From the NCBI RefSeq assembly GCF_018736065.1, contig NZ_CP076128.1, forward strand, positions 1,922,001-1,986,000: 64,000 nucleotides of DNA. The letters are read 5' to 3'. This stretch comes from Flammeovirga kamogawensis. Lineage in GTDB: Bacteria; Bacteroidota; Bacteroidia; Cytophagales; Flammeovirgaceae. The notes under the pieces are model-generated. The model was not told where the DNA came from, ran no database searches, and saw nothing but the letters and a program-made list of their open reading frames with translations. Below are positions 44,728-54,125 of the stretch, piece by piece. The stretch's first letter is position 1. Each line of letters opens with the position of its first letter. The position numbers were made by a program, and so were the translations under genes.

Positions 44728-45401
44728 TATTCAATAGTAAAAGGTAGTACAATCTTTTGTTCAACAGGTTTTCCATTCTGTTGTGCAACCATCCATTTTG
44801 GTGATTTAACTAAAAGATCGCTCACAGTTTTGTCTACTTCTTTGTCTACCCCTTTTAAAATTGAAACATTACTTATTTTACCGTATTTATTTACAATAAA
44901 TTCTACAAATACTTTTCCTGTATTTCCATTTGTAGTAGTGTTCTTCATTGTATAAGATGAATGGAACCAATGGAAAAATTCACCCATCCCTCCTGGGTAT
45001 GTTGCCGATACTTCTGCCATCACATACTCTGTTTCTTCGCTATTATCTTTTGAAAGATCTGAATTGATTTCATCTTCTAATAGCATTTTTAGTTCTTCAC
45101 CATTCATCTTTAACTCATTACTCATAGAGAATTGAAACATTGTATTAACCTCTTCAAGAGCAAGTGTATTGAATCCTAAATGATGATGAGACAGTGCTCT
45201 AATGTATTGTATTTCAGCAGTAGACCTTGGTAGCAAGGCTATAATTTCATCAGTTTTAACTAATGCTTTATCAAATTCTTTTTTCTCTAATAATTCATAC
45301 GCATAATCGATATAATCTTTCGATGTTTCTTCGGGAGAATATTGAGCAAAGCTTTGAAGTGAAAATAGTGAAAGTACTATATAGTAAAATGTTAGTTTCA
45401 T
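44724..45401 (-). CDS. Secreted TPR protein ending in a TonB C-terminal domain
   Basis: A 225-residue protein with a signal peptide (1-19), a helical repeat region (about 25-100) and a TonB_C domain (about 130-225, with GKVFVEFIVNKYGKISNVSI and LVKSPKWMVAQQNGKP). It lacks the proline-rich linker and the ordinary membrane anchor of TonB, so it is probably a periplasmic protein that shares the receptor-contact fold. Its function is unclear. Confidence 0.85.
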   Translation of the reverse strand: MKLTFYYIVLSLFSLQSFAQYSPEETSKDYIDYAYELLEKKEFDKALVKTDEIIALLPRSTAEIQYIRALSHHHLGFNTLALEEVNTMFQFSMSNELKMNGEELKMLLEDEINSDLSKDNSEETEYVMAEVSATYPGGMGEFFHWFHSSYTMKNTTTNGNTGKVFVEFIVNKYGKISNVSILKGVDKEVDKTVSDLLVKSPKWMVAQQNGKPVEQKIVLPFTIEY

Positions 45402-45489
45402 TAAACTGATGGTTTAATAGTTGAATTGTTGCTTAATTAATAACTCGAAATCTTAACAGATTATTGTTTTACAGTTAGTAATAACATAA

Positions 45490-46215
45490 TTATATTTTAG
45501 AATTCAAATAAGATAATCTTAGAGGTGCATCAAATTTTTCTATTGCGTATCTTAAAGTTGTCCTAGCCATGTGTTTATAATGTGCCTTTAAAAACATTTC
45601 CTCTGCAGTCTGATCCCTTTTCCCTATTTCTTTTAACATCCAACCTGTTGCTTTATGCATTAAGTCGTGCTTATGTTCCAAAAAATGCTCACACAAACGA
45701 AAAGTAATATCAAAACTATCTCTTTTAATAAAGTAATATGTAGCCACTACGCTTACTCTTTCTGTCCAAAGATGAGAAGATTTAGACAAATCATAAAGTA
45801 TACTAGCATCAGCCTTTCCTTCGTAAATATATCTACCTAATAATTTGTAAGCAGAACAGTCTACCAAATCCCAATTATTGATATAGTTTAAATGCGTTAA
45901 ATATAATGATATAATATTCTCTTGAGATATAGGTGAATTCTTTTTTTCAAAGTGATGAATCATCATAAAAAGAGCACACATTCTCATTTCATGTATATCA
46001 TTTTTCAATAAAATCACTAATTCATGATATAGAATTGATAAATAATTCGCTTTTGCTACTTTTCTAATATCAGGAACAGATACACCTAAAAAAACATCAC
46101 CTTCTCCATATCCACCTTCAAAAGCTTGAAAAAATAAATACGATTTTTCTCTTTTCCTTTCGTTACTGTAACTCGAAAGCTCTTGATAAATCAAACTTTC
46201 ACTATTATTCTTCAT
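45490..46215 (-). CDS. AlkD-like DNA alkylation repair protein (HEAT-repeat glycosylase)
   Basis: A 241-residue all-helical protein of the DNA alkylation repair (AlkD/AlkC) family. The early motif FLGVSVPDIRKVAKANY and the segment NNWDLVDCSAYKLLGRYI match this family, whose members flip out alkylated bases with HEAT repeats. It lies near another alkylation-repair gene (tag) and 3 bases after the transporter-like outer-membrane gene. The latter does not indicate a shared role. Confidence 0.88.
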   Translation of the reverse strand: MKNNSESLIYQELSSYSNERKREKSYLFFQAFEGGYGEGDVFLGVSVPDIRKVAKANYLSILYHELVILLKNDIHEMRMCALFMMIHHFEKKNSPISQENIISLYLTHLNYINNWDLVDCSAYKLLGRYIYEGKADASILYDLSKSSHLWTERVSVVATYYFIKRDSFDITFRLCEHFLEHKHDLMHKATGWMLKEIGKRDQTAEEMFLKAHYKHMARTTLRYAIEKFDAPLRLSYLNSKI

Positions 46216-46218
46216 TTG

Positions 46219-47016
46219 TTATTCTTTCCTCCAATTTAATCTATAAGACAGTCCCCCTTCTACAAACCAAGTATCAATAACTTTTGTATTATTAAAACCA
46301 CCATAAATATCAAACATTAAATTATTCGTAACTAAGTAAGAAAAACCAGCATCAAAACCAGGGCGGAAATAATTTAAATTTCCATACATTTCAACAAATG
46401 CTCCAACTTTATCAGTTACTGCAAAAGCAAAATTTAAAGTAGCTGGTACATAATATCCTTCTATACCTAAATCATCTGTTCCAGAACTCTCTCCAGGAAG
46501 TACCAAACCGTAATTCATAGTTACACTTAACCATGATTTTAATTGATGATAGGAAGCCATATTATATACCATTCCTACATTTTTCCTTTCATAATCTTTC
46601 CCTACTAATTTAGTAATTAAACGCCCTTGAAAAGCAAGAGAAGGAACCCAACCATTATTCTCTAAGAGTTGATACTTAAACCCTAATTGTACATTACTTA
46701 AACCTTGTGCAAACAAAGAATCTTTAGCTCCAACATCACCTCGAATACTTCTCCAATTAACTAATGCTTCAAAATCAAAAGTTTCTGTGATTCCTAATCT
46801 AAAAAAGGTTGTACTTAATTGTGATTTTTTAGGTGTACTATCCGAATCTTCATTTGAAAAATTAAAGCCCGTTTGTACCTGAACAACTTTCCTACCTAAA
46901 GTAGTAGCTGTAAAAGACTGCCCGGGTCTATCACTTGATATCGTTTCAGAGAATTGAGCTTTTACATTTATACTAAAAAATATAAAAGTAATTAAGATGT
47001 AAATAGATAATCTCAT
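46219..47016 (-). CDS. Outer-membrane porin-like protein (MetA/phenol-degradation transporter type)
   Basis: A 265-residue protein with a signal peptide (about 1-20) and regular beta strands to the C terminus (GGLSYRLNWRKE). The early segment ETISSDRPGQSFTATTLG is typical of the transporter group annotated as Phenol_MetA_deg. It is a predicted small barrel, function unknown. It follows ppc but is separated from it by a terminator. Confidence 0.75.
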   Translation of the reverse strand: MRLSIYILITFIFFSINVKAQFSETISSDRPGQSFTATTLGRKVVQVQTGFNFSNEDSDSTPKKSQLSTTFFRLGITETFDFEALVNWRSIRGDVGAKDSLFAQGLSNVQLGFKYQLLENNGWVPSLAFQGRLITKLVGKDYERKNVGMVYNMASYHQLKSWLSVTMNYGLVLPGESSGTDDLGIEGYYVPATLNFAFAVTDKVGAFVEMYGNLNYFRPGFDAGFSYLVTNNLMFDIYGGFNNTKVIDTWFVEGGLSYRLNWRKE

Positions 47017-47087
47017 ATATGTTTATTTTAATAAGATTAAGAAGTTACAATTTTAGTCGTTCTTTCAGAATTTCATCAACAATAAAC

Positions 47088-47129
47088 ACAAAAAAATCCT
47101 TGCTCTTTTATATTAAAAGAACAAGGATT
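47088..47129 (-). terminator. Terminator of ppc
   Basis: A 16-bp stem with one mismatch or G-U (47095-47110 with 47114-47129) and a 3-base loop, followed on the minus strand by a T run. Confidence 0.88.
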
Positions 47130-47172
47130 GAATATATATCCTACTTATTACTTTCGTAATAAGAAGTTACTA

Positions 47173-49968
47173 TTAACCAGTAGCTCTAAGTGCTGATGCA
47201 ATTGCATTAATTGACGTCAACAATTGGAATAATACTGCTTCTACATCTTCTGGATTAGACTTTTCATCAGCCTTCATTTTTCTCCATTTCTTCAACAATC
47301 TAATTTGTGTTTTATGAAGTGGATTTAATGCTTCTGCTCTGATAAAGCTAGAATAATAATGGTTGCTTCTTCTTTCTGCAAAAGAAGTTTTTAAGATGCT
47401 ATCCATCATTTTTCTTGTTCTAGCAAGTTCAGAAGTTAACTTTTCTAAGATATCTTCACGAACGTCTTTATCTTTCACCATTGCAGCATACTCTTTCATA
47501 ACAGACTCGTCTGTTGCTTCTAGAGAGGTATCTACGTTAGTAAATACGTATCTGATTAATGGATCAGTTTGCATCAATTCTTTCAACTTAGCAAAATCTG
47601 CAGGACGTTCTTTAGATAATTTCTCTAAAGTATAACCTACACCGTACCAAGATGTCATATTGAAACGAGCTTGGCTCCAGCTAAATACCCAAGGAATAGC
47701 TCTTAAATCTGCAAGAGTTCTTCTACCTGTTCTACGAGCAGGACGAGAACCAATTCTACTTGACTCAATTGCATCAATTGGAGTAGCTTCACCATAGAAA
47801 GTGATAAAATTAGGATCCTCTAATAGAGAAGCATAAAAATCTCTACTTTCATGTGCCATCCAAGCAACCACATCTTCAATAGGGTGTTTCCCTTTAGAAC
47901 CTAAAATGTCTGAAGTTGTATTTGCAACTGTACCCGCAAGTAACAGTTCCATATTATAACTTGCGTTCATTTTATTGGCATATTTCTGCTCAATTGTCTC
48001 ACCTTGTTCAGTTAAACGCATGTTTCCGTTTACACCGCCATGAGGTAGAGATTGGATAAACCAGTGAGCTGGACCAGCACCACGAGAAATAGTACCACCT
48101 TTACCATGGAAGAAGTTGATTGCAATATCTCTATTTTCTCCAACTTCAGCCAATCTTGATTCCGCATGGTGTAATGACCATTGAGAAGCTAAGATACCAC
48201 CATCTTTATTACTATCAGAGTAACCTACCATTACCATCTGCGTTAAACGTTTCTCTCCGTTTAATGTTTTTTGGTATTCTAAGCTACGACGTGTAATTGG
48301 ATGATCTAAGAAACTTTGCATTACTTGTGGACTTACCTCAAGATCTTCAATAGTTTCGAATAATGGCACTACAGGTAATTTACAAACTAAACCTTCTGGT
48401 GTTTGCTCCATTAAACCTGCTTCTCTTGCAAGAAGATATACTGCTACTAGATCTGACACAGAACGAGTCATTGAGATAATCAATGCACCGATACCTGAAG
48501 AACCGTAGTTTTTGATATATTTAGCTAATACTCTATAAGTAGAGATTACAGCATTTGCTTCGTTAGGAAGTTGAACTGAAGGGTGAGTAAAAGGTCTGTT
48601 AGACAATAACTCATTATTCATGAATGCAACTCTCTTTTCTTCAGACCACGTTAAGAAACTTTCTCCGTCTAAAGACGCTGCCGTCAATAATTGAGAGATA
48701 GCTTTATCATGGAATGCACTGTTTTGACGTACATCTAAACGTGCTAAGTGGAAACCAAAAGTATCTAATACTCTTAATGCATCATTCACATAAGAATACG
48801 CTAATCTTTTAGCACCAAATTCTATTAAAGTAGCTTGTAAAAGTTCTAAGTCAGATTTTAACTCTTCAGAGAATCTGTATCTGAATTCACTTTCTTGAAG
48901 CTCAACAGCATGCTCTCTTTTAACTTCTACAGGTAATTTAGCAAGACAAAGGTTAACGAATTGTCTGAATGCTTCACCAACATTTCTGTCTAAAGCATCT
49001 TGACCTCTTTCCCCTAATTCTTCAGCCATTGAATTGATACGAGCTTTTAATGCTTCTGGAGCATTCTCGATATCACAAGAAACTGAAAGTTTTTTAACTA
49101 AATTAAATAATGATCTTCTAACTAAAACGAAAGCATTTAATCTTAAAACTCCTAATGTTTCGTCAGTAATTTCATGAGTTACCAATGGATGACCATCACG
49201 GTCACCACCTACCCAGTTACCAAAAGATACACGAGGACGACTATCAACTTTTCTAATAAGATCTTTATTAAAGCCAACTTCTCCCCAAGCTTGTTGGAAA
49301 CGTTGATCTAAAATTGGAAGAACTTCTGGGAATACATTTGTTAAGTAGTGAATAGCATTTCTTCTTTCAGATGCTACGTCAGGTTTCTCAACAAAAATTT
49401 CTCCTGTTCTCCATAAAGTATCTAATATTAATTTAATTTTTGCATTGATAGAACGTTGTTCAATACCTGTATACATAGAGTTTTCTCTTTGTACAAGTAA
49501 TAAATATAATGTTCTATGGTGCTCTAATACTGTAGATCTTTTTGCCTCAGTAGGGTGAGCTGTTAAAACAGGCTCAACTGTTACTTGAGGTAATAGTGCT
49601 GCAATATCTCTTTCAGAATACCCTTTATCTTTAAGATTTTGAAGGCGTTCTCCCCAAAGACCTTTTACTGAAGCTAATCCATTATCGTTTTCTTTTGTTC
49701 TACGAGCTTGGACTGCTCCATTTACTTCTACCATATTCAATAACTGAAATACGATAGAGTATAATTGCATATATTTTTCGTCGAATTTTTTTAATTCGGG
49801 AGTTGATTCATTAATCCAAGGAATAGCATTCGCCATCTCCTCTTCACCATTCTCCATTAAAACTTCGTATAAACACTCTAGTAAAAACTCTAAGTCTTTG
49901 TACGGTTTCCCTAAATGTTTCTTGACAACTTCAAGAGCACTCAGTGGTGTTACTGTTTCTTTTGACAT
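47173..49968 (-). CDS. ppc: Phosphoenolpyruvate carboxylase
   Basis: Adds bicarbonate to PEP to make oxaloacetate, refilling the TCA cycle. The 931-residue protein shows VEPVLTAHPTEAKRSTV (H138), MVGYSDSNKDGG and FFHGKGGTISRGAGP, the catalytic signatures, and the usual C-terminal region for aspartate inhibition. The length is normal. It is a single-gene unit with its own terminator. Confidence 0.97.
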   Translation of the reverse strand: MSKETVTPLSALEVVKKHLGKPYKDLEFLLECLYEVLMENGEEEMANAIPWINESTPELKKFDEKYMQLYSIVFQLLNMVEVNGAVQARRTKENDNGLASVKGLWGERLQNLKDKGYSERDIAALLPQVTVEPVLTAHPTEAKRSTVLEHHRTLYLLLVQRENSMYTGIEQRSINAKIKLILDTLWRTGEIFVEKPDVASERRNAIHYLTNVFPEVLPILDQRFQQAWGEVGFNKDLIRKVDSRPRVSFGNWVGGDRDGHPLVTHEITDETLGVLRLNAFVLVRRSLFNLVKKLSVSCDIENAPEALKARINSMAEELGERGQDALDRNVGEAFRQFVNLCLAKLPVEVKREHAVELQESEFRYRFSEELKSDLELLQATLIEFGAKRLAYSYVNDALRVLDTFGFHLARLDVRQNSAFHDKAISQLLTAASLDGESFLTWSEEKRVAFMNNELLSNRPFTHPSVQLPNEANAVISTYRVLAKYIKNYGSSGIGALIISMTRSVSDLVAVYLLAREAGLMEQTPEGLVCKLPVVPLFETIEDLEVSPQVMQSFLDHPITRRSLEYQKTLNGEKRLTQMVMVGYSDSNKDGGILASQWSLHHAESRLAEVGENRDIAINFFHGKGGTISRGAGPAHWFIQSLPHGGVNGNMRLTEQGETIEQKYANKMNASYNMELLLAGTVANTTSDILGSKGKHPIEDVVAWMAHESRDFYASLLEDPNFITFYGEATPIDAIESSRIGSRPARRTGRRTLADLRAIPWVFSWSQARFNMTSWYGVGYTLEKLSKERPADFAKLKELMQTDPLIRYVFTNVDTSLEATDESVMKEYAAMVKDKDVREDILEKLTSELARTRKMMDSILKTSFAERRSNHYYSSFIRAEALNPLHKTQIRLLKKWRKMKADEKSNPEDVEAVLFQLLTSINAIASALRATG

Positions 49969-50109
49969 TGCTAATAAATAAAATTATATATATGAGATAA
50001 TTTGTAATAAATGATAAAACGTGATTGAATTGCAAGATTAGTTAAAAATTTCGTAACAAAAGTAGACATTTATCATCATTAATTAATATTAATCAGCGGA
50101 AATAATGAT

Positions 50110-51450
50110 TTAAATTACAATTCCTGCCTTACCTTCGTCACGTTTTTGTTTGCGTTCTGTCTTACTAAAACGATTAATTATTAGTCTATTTGACCTATCA
50201 TAATTAAGATAATTCCAAAACCAATTCACAAAAACAATAGATTTATTCTGCATTCCAATTAATGACATGATGTGTACAAACATCCAAATAAACCATGCAA
50301 ATGCTCCAGAACTTTTAAAGTTTCCAACTTCAACCACAGCTTTATTTTTACCAACGGTTGCCATGCTCCCTTTGTTTATATATTTAAAGGTTTTTAAGTC
50401 TTTATCTTTTAAAATGCTCTTTATATTCTTACCTAAGTTTGTTGCTTGTTGGATTGCAACTGGTGCTACCATTGGATGCCCGTGCGGATATTCTTCTTGC
50501 TCCATAGATGCTACATCTCCAATAGCAAATACATTTTCAGTACCTATTACTTTGTTGTAATCATCTACCTTTATTCTATTACCACGTTCCGTTATTTTAT
50601 CAATATCAATACCTTTAGGAGAGTTACCTTCCACACCGGCAGACCATATTAAATTCTTTGTAAAGATCTCTCCATCAGCACCATTCTTAACTGTAAGTGC
50701 TACTTTACCATCATAATCTTTTACTAAAGTATGTTTATGTAATTGTACACCTAGTTTAATTAAATACTTTTCTGCATCAACAGATGACTTCTTTGATAAT
50801 GCTTGTAATACACGATCTCCTGCATCTACCAAATGAACCGTCATTCTACGAACATCCAATTCGGGATAATCTACAGGAAGAACATATCTTTTTAACTCTG
50901 ATAATGCCCCTGCCAGCTCAACACCAGTCGGACCTCCACCAACGATAACGAATGTCATGTAGGCTTCTCGAAGTTTTAAATCATTAGTTTGGAGTGCCTT
51001 TTCAAAGTTTTGTAATAAAAAACTTCTAAACTGAAGTGATTGAACCACAGTTTTTAAAGGCATACTATGATATCTAATATTCTCATTTCCAAAAAAGTTA
51101 GTTCTTGATCCTGAAGCAACAACGAGATAATCATACTTTAAACTACCAATATCTGTAATTACTTCATTTTTAGAAGTATCAATTTCTTTGACCACAGCGA
51201 GTCTAAAGAAAAAATTTTTAAAACCATGGAATAATTTTCTAATTGGAAAAGATATAGAATCGGGTTCTAAGCCAGCCGTTGCTACTTGATAAAGTAATGG
51301 TTGAAAAGTATGATAATTATTTCTATCAAGAAGTACAGTTTGTACATCTACTTTTTTAAGTTGTTTTACGAGTTCTAACCCTCCAAATCCACCACCAACA
51401 ATAACTACTCTGGGAACTTGAGGCTCTGGTACATCTAAATGTTTCTCCAT
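50110..51450 (-). CDS. ndh: Type II NADH dehydrogenase
   Basis: A single-subunit FAD enzyme that passes electrons from NADH to quinone without pumping protons. The 446-residue protein has an FAD motif VIVGGGFGGLE (19-24 Gly cluster), the mid-chain NADH motif VIVGGGPTGVELAG, and a C-terminal amphipathic/hydrophobic segment (AWFIWMFVHIMSLIGM) that seats it on the membrane. I see no proton-pumping complex I genes nearby. It stands alone. Confidence 0.93.
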   Translation of the reverse strand: MEKHLDVPEPQVPRVVIVGGGFGGLELVKQLKKVDVQTVLLDRNNYHTFQPLLYQVATAGLEPDSISFPIRKLFHGFKNFFFRLAVVKEIDTSKNEVITDIGSLKYDYLVVASGSRTNFFGNENIRYHSMPLKTVVQSLQFRSFLLQNFEKALQTNDLKLREAYMTFVIVGGGPTGVELAGALSELKRYVLPVDYPELDVRRMTVHLVDAGDRVLQALSKKSSVDAEKYLIKLGVQLHKHTLVKDYDGKVALTVKNGADGEIFTKNLIWSAGVEGNSPKGIDIDKITERGNRIKVDDYNKVIGTENVFAIGDVASMEQEEYPHGHPMVAPVAIQQATNLGKNIKSILKDKDLKTFKYINKGSMATVGKNKAVVEVGNFKSSGAFAWFIWMFVHIMSLIGMQNKSIVFVNWFWNYLNYDRSNRLIINRFSKTERKQKRDEGKAGIVI

Positions 51451-51566
51451 GATTATCTATTAATAGTTCGTACTAAAATTTCATCTATACAGGATTGTAA
51501 TAGACACACACTAAAATAATAGCTTATTGATGATTAACATAGTAAACCTGTCATATTTTTCACCAA

Positions 51567-51605
51567 AAAAAAAGGAAACAACTACTGTCATTTCCTTTTT
51601 CTTTT
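51567..51605 (-). terminator. Terminator of the pseudouridine synthase gene
   Basis: A 10-bp perfect inverted repeat (51569-51578 with 51591-51600) and a 12-base loop, with an A run on the minus-strand downstream side. Confidence 0.75.
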
Positions 51606-51606
51606 A

Positions 51607-52689
51607 TTATCTCTTTCGGCCTTTAAAACCTTCTTTTTTTTCTCTTCGTTCAGCTTTTTCTTTTTTATCTTTCTTTTTCTTTTTATCAATTCCAGATAAG
51701 TATTTCAACTGAATCATTTCGTCCTCACCTAAATATCTCCATTTACCTCTTGGAAGATCTTTTTTAGTTAAACCAGCTAATACTGTTCTATCTAAAACAT
51801 CAACTTGATACCCAAAGTGTTCAAAAATTCTACGAACAATTCTGTTTTTACCAGAATGTAGTTCAATACCAATTTCTCGTCGGTCATCATCGTTCACAGA
51901 CAATCCATCTATGTACGGAGAGCCATCTTCTAATTCAAATTTAGGATCTCTTAGTTTCTCTTCATCTTCCTCTTTAAAAGGACGATTTAATTCTACACGA
52001 TAAATTTTTTGAGTATTACTTGATGGGTGAGCTACTTTTGTAGCAAACTCTCCATCATTTGTAAATAACAAAAGACCTGTGGTATTTCTATCTAATCGAC
52101 CAACTGGATAAATACGCTCCTCACAAGCATTCTTTACCAATTGCATCACTGTTTTTCTTTCTTGAGGATCCTTAGTTGTAGTAATAAAACCTTTTGGTTT
52201 GTTTAAAAGAACATATACATAACGTTCTCTCTTAAGTAGCTTACCACCGTGTTCAACTTTATCGTTTGCTTGAACCTTGTATCCCATTTCTGTTACTACC
52301 TTTCCATTAATTTTGATTTTTCCATCAGCAATCAATTGATCGGCTTCTCTACGAGAACAAACACCAGAATTAGAAATATATCTATTTAAACGGATATCTG
52401 AAGATTTCACCTTTACTGGCTCATCAGATTCTTCTTTTAATTTCTTAGCTACTGATATTACTTTTTTGATATCATAGACAGGTTTTTTACTTGTCTTATC
52501 GTGAGGACTGTACGATGTAGAAACAATTTTTTGATTTTTCTTTTGTTTGTCCTTTTCCTCATTTCTTTTAAAAGATCTTTTCGGTCCAGAACTTCTTTCA
52601 GAAGAGAAGCTATCACTTTTAGGTTTCTCTTTGATAAACTTCTTAAAAGGATTTAAGTTTTTCCCTTTTTTCGGAGTGTGCTTTTTCAT
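51607..52689 (-). CDS. RsuA/RluB-family pseudouridine synthase
   Basis: Isomerises a uridine in rRNA. The 360-residue protein starts with a highly basic, low-complexity extension (about 1-95), then an S4 RNA-binding domain (about 103-150, RLNRYISNSGVCSRREADQL) and the catalytic domain with YPVGRLDRNTTGLLLFTND, where the Asp is catalytic. A short basic tail ends the protein. RluB (23S 2605) is more likely than RsuA for this layout, but the exact site is not certain. Confidence 0.92.
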   Translation of the reverse strand: MKKHTPKKGKNLNPFKKFIKEKPKSDSFSSERSSGPKRSFKRNEEKDKQKKNQKIVSTSYSPHDKTSKKPVYDIKKVISVAKKLKEESDEPVKVKSSDIRLNRYISNSGVCSRREADQLIADGKIKINGKVVTEMGYKVQANDKVEHGGKLLKRERYVYVLLNKPKGFITTTKDPQERKTVMQLVKNACEERIYPVGRLDRNTTGLLLFTNDGEFATKVAHPSSNTQKIYRVELNRPFKEEDEEKLRDPKFELEDGSPYIDGLSVNDDDRREIGIELHSGKNRIVRRIFEHFGYQVDVLDRTVLAGLTKKDLPRGKWRYLGEDEMIQLKYLSGIDKKKKKDKKEKAERREKKEGFKGRKR

Positions 52690-52823
52690 CTAATGTAATT
52701 AGAAAGTACAACATGCTGCCAACACGGCAGTAATTATCTCATGATATAACATGAAACTTAATGTACAAAGTTCGTGAACTTTATCTTATAGATCATCAAA
52801 ATATTGAAAACAAAACCAAAGAG

Positions 52824-53168
52824 TTAGTCTAATTCTTCAATTTTTGCTTGAACTTCTACTAAAACATTAGAAACTACCTCTTTAAAAAGGTTTAATTTTT
52901 CCTGATGAGCAGTAGCACTGTGTACATCACCTTCTTCTAAAAACAATAATAACTCCTCTAATTGCTTATGTTTTAAATAAGCAATACTTGATTTTAACTT
53001 GTGGGCTTTCTTTCCTAAATCAATAAGTTGATTGGCATTTAGAAGGTCTTGCATTTCATTAGGATAACTCATCAAATTTTTTTCAATAACCATTAATACG
53101 GATACTAAAAATTCTTCATCACCATCTGATACATCATATAAGCCTGAAAAATCTACATTTTCTATCAT
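52824..53168 (-). CDS. Histidine phosphotransfer (HPt) domain protein
   Basis: A 114-residue four-helix protein. The phospho-accepting histidine is H56 in GKKAHKLKSSIAYLKHKQL, matching the HPt pattern HxLKxS. It has no other domain and no sensor kinase or response regulator adjacent, so it must link to a distant hybrid kinase. It follows the queuosine-precursor transporter by 36 bases on the same strand, possibly by co-transcription rather than function. Confidence 0.9.
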   Translation of the reverse strand: MIENVDFSGLYDVSDGDEEFLVSVLMVIEKNLMSYPNEMQDLLNANQLIDLGKKAHKLKSSIAYLKHKQLEELLLFLEEGDVHSATAHQEKLNLFKEVVSNVLVEVQAKIEELD

Positions 53169-53204
53169 TTCTAATTGTTAAGTGGGTTAGTTATATATGC
53201 AAAG

Positions 53205-54011
53205 TTAATCTTTTGAAAACAGATTCGTTTGAGCTGCTGTTTCAGCTGTTTTATCAGCAAATTCCTTACCTAAGTATTTGTCTATACCAAAATGGGCAAG
53301 ATATAGCAATGGGGTCATTACTAAAGCTATAAAAAACTTATAAATATAATTAATGATTGCTACGGCAATTACCTGATCAAAAGACCAATTACCAAAAACA
53401 TAAAAAGCTACTCCTAGTACCACAAAGCTGTCTACTAATTGAGATATAAGTGTTGATCCTGTTGCTCTTAACCATATATTTTTACTTCCTGTAAGTCGTC
53501 TTAACCACTGAAAAGTGTGTGCATCTAAAAATTGACCTATTAAGAATGCGATCAAAGACCCAATAATAATTCCTAAACCTTGTGTGAATATTTTATCAAA
53601 AGCCTCTTCTATATTAAAAGGATTTCCATTGCTATCTACGGCGTTTATATCTAACCAAAATTGAGCTGGAGGTAAATCCGTTACAAATAGTACAACCATA
53701 AACACATAGGTAATTAAACCTGCTGTAATAAATGATATTTTCTTTACTCCACTCTTACCAAAATACTCATTTATAATATCTGTAGTAATAAACACTACAG
53801 GCCAAATTACTACACCTGCAGTAAGGTTAAAATCTAAAGTAAACCCCTCAAAAATTGAAATTTGAGCAGGTTGTAAACTCAAAAAAGTTTCTAAAGAAAA
53901 TATCTTAGGTCCGATTAATTCAGCTACAATAGCATTTGTAAGGAAGATTGCACATAATGCTACATATAAAGTCTGTCTCTTTTGTTCGTTGATGAAATCT
54001 TGATCTTTCAT
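53205..54011 (-). CDS. yhhQ: Queuosine precursor transporter (YhhQ/VUT family)
   Basis: A 268-residue inner-membrane protein with six to seven helices. The family pattern appears early (ALCAIFLTNAIVAELIGPKI) and in GVVIWPVVFITTDIINEYFG. YhhQ takes up preQ0 or preQ1 for queuosine tRNA modification. I looked for a preQ1 riboswitch in the 114 bases upstream and saw none. Confidence 0.92.
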   Translation of the reverse strand: MKDQDFINEQKRQTLYVALCAIFLTNAIVAELIGPKIFSLETFLSLQPAQISIFEGFTLDFNLTAGVVIWPVVFITTDIINEYFGKSGVKKISFITAGLITYVFMVVLFVTDLPPAQFWLDINAVDSNGNPFNIEEAFDKIFTQGLGIIIGSLIAFLIGQFLDAHTFQWLRRLTGSKNIWLRATGSTLISQLVDSFVVLGVAFYVFGNWSFDQVIAVAIINYIYKFFIALVMTPLLYLAHFGIDKYLGKEFADKTAETAAQTNLFSKD

Positions 54012-54125
54012 TTACTTATTTTAGTTGCTTCTTTTACTAGTTAGTGCTTAAATATTATACCAATTCAGTTAATATAAATAAGAATACACAGTAATGTTTT
54101 ATTATTGTAAAAAGAATTTAAGATT

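Noticed and set aside
54012-54125. PreQ1 riboswitch before yhhQ
   Set aside because: No C-rich stem and A-rich tail arrangement is visible in the 114-base leader.
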